Assembly (NCBI RefSeq): GCF_026343125.1
Contig: NZ_JAPEMB010000001.1
Coordinates: forward strand, 3,415,501-3,479,500
Direction: 5' to 3'
Length of the DNA: 64,000 nt
Source of the DNA: Streptomyces sp. NBC_00094
GTDB taxonomy: Bacteria; Actinomycetota; Actinomycetes; Streptomycetales; Streptomycetaceae
Shown here: one piece after another, positions 8,848-20,066 of the stretch
Position numbering within the stretch: the first letter of the stretch is position 1
Layout of the letters: the number at the start of each line of letters is the position of its first letter
Translations under genes and position numbers: made by a program
Notes under the pieces: generated by a model
The model's input: only the letters and a program-made list of their open reading frames with translations
Database searches by the model: none
Told to the model about the DNA's origin: nothing

Positions 8848-10281
8848 TCAGCTGGGCGCCTCGGCGCTCTTGCGGGCGTAGAACCACCAGGTCACGACCG
8901 TGCAGCTGAGGTAGAAGGCGACGAAGCCCCACATCGCGCTGGTCACGGCCACCGAGCCGAAGAGGGCCGGGATGAAGAAGAATCCGTAGGCGGCGATGGC
9001 CGAGGTGAATCCGGTGACGGCACCCGACTCCATTTCCGCCTGCTTGAGCGCCCTGGCGTATTCCGGGGTGCCTTCCTCAAGGCCCTTGAGGTGGGTGCCG
9101 CGGAAGATCACCGGTATCTGCCGGAACGTCGATCCGTTGCCGATTCCGGAGAAGAAGAACGCGGCGAGGAAGCAGAAGAAGAAGCCGTAGAAGGAACCGC
9201 CGTCACTGCCCGAGGGCAGAAAATTGATCACGCCGACGATGGCGACGGCCATGCCCACGAAGGACAGGATCGTGACCCGGGCGCCGCCCCACTTGTCGGC
9301 GATCCAGCCGCCGCCCCAGCGGGCGAGGGCGCCGACGGCCGGGCCCATCCAGGCGTAGGTGGCGACGGAGTAGTCCGGGAACGTGGTCTTGATCAGCATC
9401 GGCAGGGCGGCGGCGAAGCCGATGAAGGAGCCGAAGGTGCCGACGTACAGCCAGGTCATCAGCCAGTTGTGCTTGCGCTTGAAGATGATCTTCTGCCGGC
9501 TGAAGGGGGTCGAGGCCACCTTGAGGTCGTTCTGCCCGAACCAGGCGACGGCGGCGAGCACCAGCAGGACCGGGACCCAGAGGAACGCGGCGTTCTGCAG
9601 GTAGACGGGGGTGCCGTCGGCCTTGTGCTGGGCGGAGCCGATCGCGATGGTCGACCAGGTGATGACGATCGGCGTGAGGAGCTGGACGACGGAGACACCG
9701 AGGTTGCCGAGACCGCCGTTGATGCCGGTCGCGCTGCCCTTCTTCGCCTTGGGGAAGAAGAAGCCGATGTTGGCGAGGGAGGAGGCGAAGTTCGCGCCGC
9801 CGATGCCACAGAGAGCGGCGATGGCGACCATCACGCCGTACGGGGTCGTCGGGTCCTGGATGGCGATGCCGAGCCAGATCAGCGGCACGATCAGCACGAC
9901 CGTCGACAGCGCGGTGAAACGGCGCTGGCCGACCATCGGGCCGAGGAAGGTGTAGAGGATCCGGGCCGTGCCGCCGGTGAGGCCGGGGATGGCCGTCAGC
10001 CAGAACAGCTGCGAGGTGGAGAAGCCGAAGCCGACGTCCTTGAGGTTGGTCGCGGTGACCGACCAGACCTGCCAGACGACGAAGGCCACGAGCAGCGCCG
10101 GGACCGCGATCCACAGGTTGCGGGTGGCGACCTTCCTGCCGATGGACTTCCAGAAGAGCTCGTTCTCGGGCTCCCAGTCGGTGATCGGCCTGCCGGGGCG
10201 GTACTGCTCCGTGTCGTACGAGGCGGGCGGCCCGCTCGCCGTTCTGCTGCCCTGCTCCTGGGACCGGACTACGGAACTCAT
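8848..10281 (-). CDS. narK: NarK/NasA-type nitrate/nitrite MFS transporter
   Basis: A 477-residue protein of the nitrate-nitrite porter family with about 12 transmembrane helices and a cytosolic N-terminal extension of about 55 residues. The signature segment FFFPKAKKGSATGINGGLGN in helix 5 matches the nitrate signature (Gly-rich, with Asn), and a second Gly-rich region occurs near SGIGNGSTFRQIP. It would import nitrate or exchange it for nitrite at the cytoplasmic membrane. The ATG at 10281 has AGGGAAG six bases upstream; a longer frame exists. Its position ahead of pflBA and the NasA-like enzyme supports nitrate as the substrate of the cluster. Confidence 0.93.
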   Translation of the reverse strand: MSSVVRSQEQGSRTASGPPASYDTEQYRPGRPITDWEPENELFWKSIGRKVATRNLWIAVPALLVAFVVWQVWSVTATNLKDVGFGFSTSQLFWLTAIPGLTGGTARILYTFLGPMVGQRRFTALSTVVLIVPLIWLGIAIQDPTTPYGVMVAIAALCGIGGANFASSLANIGFFFPKAKKGSATGINGGLGNLGVSVVQLLTPIVITWSTIAIGSAQHKADGTPVYLQNAAFLWVPVLLVLAAVAWFGQNDLKVASTPFSRQKIIFKRKHNWLMTWLYVGTFGSFIGFAAALPMLIKTTFPDYSVATYAWMGPAVGALARWGGGWIADKWGGARVTILSFVGMAVAIVGVINFLPSGSDGGSFYGFFFCFLAAFFFSGIGNGSTFRQIPVIFRGTHLKGLEEGTPEYARALKQAEMESGAVTGFTSAIAAYGFFFIPALFGSVAVTSAMWGFVAFYLSCTVVTWWFYARKSAEAPS

Positions 10282-10415
10282 GGCGCTTCCCTGCCTTTTC
10301 GCAGACTCTCCTTGCTCTTCCAGGCTGCGCCCCGGCATAAGGGGGAGGTGAGTGCCGATGGTCGCCGGCCGGGCGGGCCTAGGTCCCGTCAGTGGCGGGT
10401 CGGAGGGACCCGCGG

Positions 10416-10478
10416 CCTAGGGGTGTCTTGTAGATCAGACCCCGCGAGCCCGGCCTGATCTACAAGACACCCCCTAGG
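10416..10478. repeat. Long inverted repeat between narK and the LtrA gene
   Basis: Arms 10420-10438 (GGGGTGTCTTGTAGATCAG) and 10455-10473 are perfect 19-bp complements around a 16-base GC-rich spacer. With one extra G on the right side, the CCTA/TAGG flanks also pair. It sits upstream of both divergent genes, so an ordinary terminator is a poor fit. It could be a regulatory site, a small mobile-element remnant (MITE-like) or an attenuator. The surrounding 10282-10633 stretch otherwise shows no gene. Confidence 0.75.
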
Positions 10479-10633
10479 TCCCGCGCCGTACGGGTCCCGC
10501 GACACCTATCCCGTACGGGCCTGTCCCTGCCGCCGTACGCGCCCCACGCTCCCGCCCCCACGTCCCGCGACACCGACCCCGTACCGCGTGGCATGCGGCA
10601 GGACGCGCCGACCCCTCTGCTGTGCTGGGGCGC

Positions 10634-11809
10634 ATGACACAACCGTTCCTCCCCCTCACCTCGCGCTCCCGCGAGGAGTCGCACCGGGCCGCCACCCCCC
10701 TGGAACTCTTCTTCGACCTCTGCTTCGTCGTCGCCGTCGCGCAGGCCGGCGCCGAGCTCGTCCACGCGGTCGCCGAGGGCCACACCGGCGAGGGGATCGT
10801 CAACTACGCGATGGTCTTCTTCGCGATCTGGTGGGCGTGGATGAACTTCACCTGGTTCGCCTCGGCCTACGACAACGACGACGTCCTCTACCGCGTCGTC
10901 ACCCTCGTCCAGATCGCCGGCGTCCTCGTCCTCGCCGCCGGCGTCTCACGCGCCTTCCAGGACCACGACTTCCTCGTCGTCTACCTCGGCTACCTGGTCA
11001 TGCGGCTCGCCCTCGCCTTCCAGTGGCTGCGCGCCGCCCACCACGCCACCGACCCCGCCGAGCGGACGATGTGCCGGCGGTACGCGGGCGGGGTCGTCGC
11101 CGTCCAGATCGGCTGGCTCGCGCTGGTCCTCGCGCCCGAGCCCGCCCGCGGCTGGATCTTCCTCGTCATGGCGCTCGCGGAGATGGCCGTGCCCGTGTAC
11201 GCGGAGAAGGACGCCCCCAGCACCTGGCACCCGCACCACATCGCCGAGCGGTACGGCCTGTTCACCATCATCGTGCTCGGCGAGACCGTCGCCGCCGCGA
11301 CCGTCGCCGTGAAGTCCGGCGTCGTCGAGAACGACGCCCTCGGCGAGCTCCTGCCGATCGCCGTCGGCGGCCTCCTCCTCGTCTTCGCCGCCTGGTGGAT
11401 CTACTTCGTCGTGCCCGCCCACGACCGGCTGACCTCCAGTCGCCAGGGCTTCCTGTGGGGCTACGGCCACTACGTCATCTTCGCCTCGGCCGCCGCCGTC
11501 GGTGCGGGCCTGGAGATCGCCGTGGAGCAGGCGGTCGGCGAGGCGCACCTCTCGACGCTCGCCGCGTCCGCCGCCGTGACCATCCCGTCGGCCGTGTTCC
11601 TGCTCTCCGTATGGCTGCTGCACGCCCGCTACTTCAAGGTCGGCGTCGCCCAGCAGCTGGTGCTGCCCGTGGCGTCGGCGGCGATCCTGCTGTGCACGTT
11701 CGCGGGCGGCTGGGCGGTCCTCGCCGCCGGACTCGTCGCGGCGGCCACGGTCGCGACCGGGGTGACACTGACCGCCCGGAACCCGGCAACCCGCGCGCCG
11801 GCCGCCTGA
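10634..11809 (+). CDS. LtrA-like (low temperature requirement A) membrane protein
   Basis: A 391-residue integral membrane protein with roughly ten or more hydrophobic segments. The N-terminal motif TPLELFFDLCFVVAVAQ is characteristic of the low-temperature-requirement A family, first seen in Listeria, whose biochemical role is unknown. Other family segments are visible: FAIWWAWMNFTWFASAYDND and a conserved His-rich loop at HPHHIAERYGLFTIIVLGE. I use the ATG at 10634; an in-frame GTG lies 12 bp upstream. It is divergent from narK and followed by the P1 peptidase gene on the same strand 124 bp later. Confidence 0.9.
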   Translation: MTQPFLPLTSRSREESHRAATPLELFFDLCFVVAVAQAGAELVHAVAEGHTGEGIVNYAMVFFAIWWAWMNFTWFASAYDNDDVLYRVVTLVQIAGVLVLAAGVSRAFQDHDFLVVYLGYLVMRLALAFQWLRAAHHATDPAERTMCRRYAGGVVAVQIGWLALVLAPEPARGWIFLVMALAEMAVPVYAEKDAPSTWHPHHIAERYGLFTIIVLGETVAAATVAVKSGVVENDALGELLPIAVGGLLLVFAAWWIYFVVPAHDRLTSSRQGFLWGYGHYVIFASAAAVGAGLEIAVEQAVGEAHLSTLAASAAVTIPSAVFLLSVWLLHARYFKVGVAQQLVLPVASAAILLCTFAGGWAVLAAGLVAAATVATGVTLTARNPATRAPAA

Positions 11810-11933
11810 GGCGCCCCGCTCGGTGCGCGGCTCGTCGGGGAGGTCGGCGCCCTCCTCGCGGGGTGAACGCGGGCCCGGCCAGGGGCTGTACGGCGCACGC
11901 GCGCCGAGCCGAGCCCCGTGGTAGGGAGAGGGC

Positions 11934-13118
11934 ATGACACAGCCCGAGAAGGCGGCGACGAAGGCGGCGACGGCGGCGGACGGCCGGGACGCGATCACCG
12001 ACGTGAGCGGAGTACGCGTGGGGCACGCGCGCGTGGCCGGGCCCGGGGCGCTGAGCGGCACCACCGTCGTCCTGGCCCCGGAGGGCGGGGCCGTCGCCGC
12101 CGTGGACGTCCGGGGAGGCGGGCCCGGCACACGGGAGACGGACGCGCTCGACCCCCGGAACGTGGTCCAGCGGATCGACGCGGTCGTCCTGACCGGCGGC
12201 AGCGCGTACGGCCTGGACTCCGCCGCCGGGGTGATGGCCTGGCTGGAGGAGCGGCACCGGGGCGTGCGGGTGGGACCCGACCCCTCGCACGTGGTGCCGG
12301 TGGTGCCCGCCGCCTGCGTCTTCGACCTGGGGCGGGGCGGTGACTTCCGGGCCCGGCCGGACGCGGCGACGGGCCGCGCGGCGGTGGAGGCGGCCGACGC
12401 GAGCGGGGACCACGCGCGCGTGGAGACGGGCGCGGTCGGTGCGGGCACCGGGGCCGTCGTCGGCGGGCTGCGGGGCGGGGTGGGGACGGCGAGCACGGTC
12501 CTGGAGTCGGGGATCACCGTCGGCGCCCTGGTCGTCGTGAACGCGGTCGGGTCGGCCGTCGACCCGGCGACGGGCGTCCCGTACGGGAGCTGGTTCGAGG
12601 GCCGCGGCCTGCCCGACGTCCCGGCGGAGGCGGTGCACGAGGCGGCGCTGCGGAGGCTCGCGGAGGCCCGGGCGGCGGCCGCCCCTCCCCCGCTGAACAC
12701 GACGCTCGCCGTCGTCGCCACGGACGCGGTGCTCACGCGCGCGCAGGCGCAGAAGGTCGCGGGGACGGCGCACGACGGCATCGCGCGCGCGGTGCGTCCT
12801 GTGCACCTGATGAACGACGGTGACACGGTCTTCACGCTCGCCACCGGACGGCGCGAACTCCCGGAGGAGGCCGGTCCGCTGGCCCTGAACGAGATCCTGG
12901 CGGCGGGCGCGGACCTGGTGACCCGGGCGATCGTCCGGGCCCTGCTCGCGGCCCCCGGCGGGCAGCGCGGCCCGGGCGGCGACTTCCCCTCGTACCGCGA
13001 GCTGTACGAGGGGGGCGCGACCCCCTGGCCGACCCCGGACGCGACCCCGGACGCGACGCCCGGCACGACCCCGGACGCGACCGGGGGCCCGGCCGCCACA
13101 CCACCGTACTCCCGGTAA
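11934..13118 (+). CDS. P1 family peptidase (DmpA/NylC-type N-terminal nucleophile hydrolase)
   Basis: A 394-residue hydrolase of the family that includes DmpA aminopeptidase and nylon oligomer hydrolase NylC. The N-terminal part has TGGSAYGLDSAAGVMAWLEE, and the middle has the Gly-rich GTGAVVGGLRGGVGTAS. Near residue 255, LNTTLAVVATDA matches the self-cleavage site of NylC, where cleavage between Asn and Thr frees the catalytic Thr. The C-terminus is a low-complexity Pro/Thr/Asp tail of about 30 residues with a repeated DATPD pattern, unusual for the family. GGGAGAGG precedes the ATG. No export signal is seen, so it is probably cytoplasmic, and the natural substrate is unknown. Confidence 0.88.
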   Translation: MTQPEKAATKAATAADGRDAITDVSGVRVGHARVAGPGALSGTTVVLAPEGGAVAAVDVRGGGPGTRETDALDPRNVVQRIDAVVLTGGSAYGLDSAAGVMAWLEERHRGVRVGPDPSHVVPVVPAACVFDLGRGGDFRARPDAATGRAAVEAADASGDHARVETGAVGAGTGAVVGGLRGGVGTASTVLESGITVGALVVVNAVGSAVDPATGVPYGSWFEGRGLPDVPAEAVHEAALRRLAEARAAAAPPPLNTTLAVVATDAVLTRAQAQKVAGTAHDGIARAVRPVHLMNDGDTVFTLATGRRELPEEAGPLALNEILAAGADLVTRAIVRALLAAPGGQRGPGGDFPSYRELYEGGATPWPTPDATPDATPGTTPDATGGPAATPPYSR

Positions 13119-13192
13119 CCACAAGGGAGTTGGGGAGGAAACCTGCGGGAACTTCCGGTGCGTTCCCTTCGTTTTTCCGAACGCCGGACACG

Positions 13193-14038
13193 ATGTCAGA
13201 CCCAGGGACTACGTTTAGCAAGCACCAAGTGACATGCGGCGACGGCCTGGAGACCCTCTTGAACGATCCGCAGGATCCTCACGATCCGTACGAGACGACC
13301 GAGACGCACCTTGAGCGGCTCCTCGGCAGGGCGCTCAACTCCTTCGATCTGCCCGACTCCACCGTCGAGCGCCTCGGCACGGCGCTCGCCCACTCCAGCG
13401 CGCTGCACTCCTCGCACCACAGCGCGTCGCTGCACCGCACCACCTATCGCCACACGTACCTGCTCGCCGACGGCAGCGCTCTCAGCTTGTGGGAGCTCAC
13501 GCACAACGCCGGCCGGGACGGCACCGATCAGCACGAGCTGTACACGGAGGAGGCGGAGGCCCGGCTCGCCGCCTCCCGACTGCCGACCGGGCCGCTGCCG
13601 GGCTGGAGACTGGAGCGAAACGACGGCCGCGCCCTCGACGACGACGACGCCGACATGGAGCTGCTGAGCGCCCTGCTCGCCCGCCCCATACCGGCCCAGC
13701 CCCGGATGTACGTGCCGGACAACTCGGCCGACCACGCGCGCCGCGTCCTGCGGCGCGCGGAGAACGTGGACCGGCCGGGCGAGCGGACGGCACGGCGGCT
13801 CCGCCTGGCGTTCGCGCACCACATCACCCAGGCCTTCGGGCGGCAGTGCGCGGTGGAGGGTGGCCGGGACGCCGGCTTCACCCTCTACGAGCACCAGTTC
13901 CTGCTGCTCGACGGCAGCGAGGTCAGCCTGTGGGAGGTCGAGCACACGGCGACCCCCGACGGCCGGCACATGTGCGAGGTGTACGAGGACGAGCCCTCGG
14001 CCCGCCGGGCGATGGAGTTCCGCTCCCGGGTCCGCTGA
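13193..14038 (+). CDS. DUF6227 family protein with internal duplication
   Basis: A 281-residue soluble protein typical of Streptomyces and of unknown function. Two halves resemble each other. Residues about 40-140 contain YRHTYLLADGSALSLWELTH followed by HELYTEE and a run of Ala/Arg. Residues about 180-278 contain YEHQFLLLDGSEVSLWEVEH followed by CEVYEDE. I infer an ancestral duplication. The ATG at 13193 lacks a clear ribosome binding site, and in-frame starts exist both upstream (13130) and downstream, so the N-terminus is uncertain. No signal peptide or membrane helix is visible. Confidence 0.85.
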   Translation: MSDPGTTFSKHQVTCGDGLETLLNDPQDPHDPYETTETHLERLLGRALNSFDLPDSTVERLGTALAHSSALHSSHHSASLHRTTYRHTYLLADGSALSLWELTHNAGRDGTDQHELYTEEAEARLAASRLPTGPLPGWRLERNDGRALDDDDADMELLSALLARPIPAQPRMYVPDNSADHARRVLRRAENVDRPGERTARRLRLAFAHHITQAFGRQCAVEGGRDAGFTLYEHQFLLLDGSEVSLWEVEHTATPDGRHMCEVYEDEPSARRAMEFRSRVR

Positions 14039-14074
14039 CACCGGCCCCGGACTCCGCTCCCGCCCCCGCGTTCC

Positions 14075-17262
<3,188 letters not shown>

Positions 17263-17280
17263 CCGACAGGTGACACGACT

Positions 17281-17314
17281 GAGGGGCGGTGCGCTCGCGA
17301 GCGCACCGCCCCTC
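17281..17314. terminator. Perfect 17-bp-arm terminator palindrome
   Basis: A 34-base perfect palindrome (GAGGGGCGGTGCGCTCG and its complement) between the convergent collagen-like and MFS genes; a strong bidirectional terminator. Confidence 0.85.
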
Positions 17315-17328
17315 TCCGCCGCAGCGGC

Positions 17329-18861
17329 TCAGTGCGTCAGCACCGGCTCCTTCTCCACGGTCTCCGGAGCGTCCTCGTCGCCGCCGCCCTCCAGGTGCTG
17401 CTTCGGCTTCGCCGGCAGCGCGAACATCACCAGGAAGATCGCGGCGAGCACGCCCGCCGCCCAGCCGAGCGAGTTCTGGAAGGCGTCCGTGAAGGCCGCC
17501 CCCACCTCGGTCGGCGCCTGCTGGAGGTTCCGGTCGTCGATCACGCCGAAGAAGACCACGGACACCAGGCCGAGCCCGAGCGCGTTGCCCATCTGGCCCG
17601 TGGTGTTGATCAGGCCGGACGCCGAGCCGGCGTGCTCGCGCGGTACCTCGGAGAGGACCGCGTCCGTCAGCGGGGCGACGATCAGGCCCATGCCCAGACC
17701 CATGACCACCAGCGGCGGGATCATCTGCCAGGACTCGATCCCGGTCCCGTACCGGCCCGCCACGAAGAAGTAGAGGAGGACGCCCGCGATCATCGTGAGC
17801 GCGCCCGCCTGGAGCACCTTGCGGCCGAAGCGCGGCACCAGCTTCTGCACCGAGAGGCCGGCGGCCACGGACACCGCGATCGAGAACGGCACGCCGGTGA
17901 GGCCCGCCCTCAGCGCGCTCCAGCCGAGGCCGATCTGCATGTACAGCGTCCAGACCAGGAAGAAGATGCCGAGCACGACACCGAAGGTCAGCTGTACGGC
18001 GATACCGGCGGCGAAGCTCTTCACCTTGAACAGCGACAGCTCGACGAGCGGCGAACCGTCCTTCTTCGCCTTGTACTTCTCGTAGACGACGAAGAACGCG
18101 AAGACGAACAGGCTGCCGATCATCATCAGGTGGCCCCACAGCGGCCAGTCCAGCTCACGGCCGCGCGTCAGCGGGTAGATCAGCATCAGCAGCGCCGCCG
18201 TCACGAGGAGCATGCCGACGATGTCGAGCCGGAGCGCCTTCGGCGCCTTCGACTCGGTGATGAACTTCCGGCCCAGGATCAGGCCCGCGATGCCGACCGG
18301 CAGGTTGATCAGGAAGATCGGGCGCCACTCGAGGCCGGCGATGTTCCACTCCGTGAGCAGCGCGCCGAGCAGCGGGCCGGAGACGGCGCCGAGGCCGATG
18401 ATCGCGCCGAACATGCCGAAGACCTTGCCGCGCTCGTGCGCGGGGAAGGTGACGTGGATGATCGAGAGGACCTGCGGCACCATCATCGCCGCCGCCGCGC
18501 CCTGGAGGAGGCGGGAGGCGACCAGCATCTCCGGGTTCGCGGCGAAGCCGCAGAGCGCCGAGGCGAGCGTGAAGCCGGCGGTGCCGAGGAGGAAGAGCCG
18601 CTTGCGGCCGTAGATGTCACCGAGCCTGCCGCCGGTGATCAGCCCCGCCGCGAAGGCGAGGGCGTATCCGGCGGTGATCCACTGGATGGCCCCGAAGGAG
18701 GCGCCGAGGTCCCGCTCGATGCTGGGGATCGCGATGTTGACGATCGTGGCGTCGACCAGATCCATGAAGGCTGCCGTCATGACGATGGCAAGGGCGATCC
18801 ACCGCCGCTTGTCACCTGTGTCCTGGGGGGCCGCATCCGTGACGGCTTCGTGTGAACTCAT
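17329..18861 (-). CDS. DHA2-type (EmrB/QacA) MFS drug exporter
   Basis: A 510-residue protein with about 14 transmembrane helices. MFS motif A appears as GGRLGDIYGRKRLFL, motif D1 is near MDLVDATIVNIAIPSIE, and motif C-like Gly-rich segments occur in helix 5. This is the architecture of proton-driven multidrug exporters. The ATG at 18861 is chosen because a longer frame would cross the divergent regulator. An 8-bp-arm inverted repeat between this gene and the WYL regulator suggests joint control. The substrate is unknown. Confidence 0.92.
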   Translation of the reverse strand: MSSHEAVTDAAPQDTGDKRRWIALAIVMTAAFMDLVDATIVNIAIPSIERDLGASFGAIQWITAGYALAFAAGLITGGRLGDIYGRKRLFLLGTAGFTLASALCGFAANPEMLVASRLLQGAAAAMMVPQVLSIIHVTFPAHERGKVFGMFGAIIGLGAVSGPLLGALLTEWNIAGLEWRPIFLINLPVGIAGLILGRKFITESKAPKALRLDIVGMLLVTAALLMLIYPLTRGRELDWPLWGHLMMIGSLFVFAFFVVYEKYKAKKDGSPLVELSLFKVKSFAAGIAVQLTFGVVLGIFFLVWTLYMQIGLGWSALRAGLTGVPFSIAVSVAAGLSVQKLVPRFGRKVLQAGALTMIAGVLLYFFVAGRYGTGIESWQMIPPLVVMGLGMGLIVAPLTDAVLSEVPREHAGSASGLINTTGQMGNALGLGLVSVVFFGVIDDRNLQQAPTEVGAAFTDAFQNSLGWAAGVLAAIFLVMFALPAKPKQHLEGGGDEDAPETVEKEPVLTH

Positions 18862-18878
18862 ACGAAGAAGATAGAAGT

Positions 18879-18905
18879 CATCTAGGTCAAATAATGTCCT
18901 AGATG
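18879..18905. promoter_or_regulatory. Candidate operator between MFS exporter and WYL regulator
   Basis: CATCTAGG, 11 bp, then CCTAGATG: perfect 8-bp arms centred in the 62-bp divergent interval. The likely ligand is the WYL/HTH protein encoded to the right, controlling itself and the exporter. Confidence 0.6.
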
Positions 18906-18923
18906 GGCCGCATCCTGGAAGGC

Positions 18924-19883
18924 ATGACGGACACCCCGGTTCGACTCCTGAATCTGCTGTCACTCCTCCAGACCCCGCGCGAATGGCCCGGCAGCGAGCT
19001 CGCCGAGCGGCTCTCGGTCTCCCCGCGCACCATCCGGCGGGACATCGACCGCCTCCGCGACCTCGGCTATCCGGTCGAGGCGACCCTCGGCGCGGTCGGC
19101 GGCTACCGCCTCGTCGCCGGTACGGCGATGCCGCCACTGCTCCTCGACGACGAGGAGGCCGTCGCGATCGCCGTGGGCCTGCGCGCCGGCGCCGGACACG
19201 CCATCGAGGGCGTCGAGGAGGCGTCCGTACGGGCCCTGGCGAAGCTGGAACAGGTCCTGCCGGCGCGGCTGCGCCACCGGGTCTCCACCCTCCAGAACGC
19301 GACGATCCCGCTGACCAGGGGCGACGGCGCCACGGTCACGCCGGCGACCCTGACGACCCTGGCGGGCGCGGTCACGGGGCGGGAGAAACTGCGCTTCGGC
19401 TACCGGGCGGGCGACGGCGCCGAGTCGAAACGGCTGGTCGAGCCGTACCGGCTGGTGTCGACCGGGCACCGCTGGTACCTGGTCGCGTACGACCTGGAGC
19501 GCGAGGACTGGCGGACCTTCCGGGTGGACCGGGTGAGCGACCCGCTCGCGACGGCCGCCCGTTTCACACCGCGCGAGCTGCCGGCGGGCGACGCGGCCCA
19601 GCTCCTGGTCCGCTCGATGTCCCGCACCCAGCCCGAGCTGGACCTGGACGTCAGTTTCGAGGCCCCGGCCGACTTCGTGACGGCCCGCCTCCCGTCCCAC
19701 CTGGTCCCGACCGCGACGGGCCCGACGACCTGCCGGCTCCGCACCCGCTCCAACGACTCCGTCGAATGGCTGGCCCTCCGCCTGGCCCTCGTGGACGCCG
19801 CCTTCACGATCCACGGCCCGCCGCCCCTCCACGCGTACGTGGAAGACCTGGCGGTCCGCCTGGCGGCGTCGACAGGAAGGTAG
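18924..19883 (+). CDS. HTH (DeoR-like) and WYL domain transcriptional regulator
   Basis: A 319-residue regulator. The N-terminal winged helix (residues 1-60) contains ELAERLSVSPRTIRRDIDRL. The WYL domain follows at about residues 130-200 with RLVEPYRLVSTGHRWYLVAYD, and a C-terminal WCX-type extension completes the typical length. WYL proteins sense ligands such as nucleic acids or small molecules. I choose the ATG at 18924 from homologous N-termini (MTDTP); an in-frame ATG at 18903 would be leaderless and would overlap the operator. It probably represses or activates the divergent exporter. Confidence 0.9.
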   Translation: MTDTPVRLLNLLSLLQTPREWPGSELAERLSVSPRTIRRDIDRLRDLGYPVEATLGAVGGYRLVAGTAMPPLLLDDEEAVAIAVGLRAGAGHAIEGVEEASVRALAKLEQVLPARLRHRVSTLQNATIPLTRGDGATVTPATLTTLAGAVTGREKLRFGYRAGDGAESKRLVEPYRLVSTGHRWYLVAYDLEREDWRTFRVDRVSDPLATAARFTPRELPAGDAAQLLVRSMSRTQPELDLDVSFEAPADFVTARLPSHLVPTATGPTTCRLRTRSNDSVEWLALRLALVDAAFTIHGPPPLHAYVEDLAVRLAASTGR

Positions 19884-19941
19884 CGGGCCGGGGCGTCGAC
19901 ACGGGGGGCATCGGGCCGGGGCGTCGACACGGGGGGGCAGC
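19884..19941. repeat. 25-bp tandem direct repeat
   Basis: CGGGCCGGGGCGTCGACACG plus a G-run occurs twice directly after the WYL stop, separated by 3 bp. The role is unknown; it may be slippage-derived. Confidence 0.6.
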
Positions 19942-19990
19942 CGGGGCCGGACCCGGCACCCGTGCCGCGAGGCGGCTTCGGAACGCGAAA

Positions 19991-20020
19991 GAGGCCCGGG
20001 GAGGGAACTCCCCGGGCCTC
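19991..20020. terminator. Bidirectional terminator between WYL regulator and hrdD
   Basis: GAGGCCCGGGGAG, GGAA loop, CTCCCCGGGCCTC: a 13-bp perfect stem flanked by A-rich and T-rich ends, between convergent genes. Confidence 0.8.
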
Positions 20021-20066
20021 TTCGAGGCCCCGCACCGGACACCCCCTAAGGGGTGCCCCGGCCCGG

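Noticed and set aside
6343..10458. Very long plus-strand open frame (1,371 codons) opposite pflB and narK
   Set aside because: It is the antisense shadow of GC-rich genes: Val/Asp/Gly/Leu-rich with no domain, while the minus strand encodes textbook PflB and NarK.
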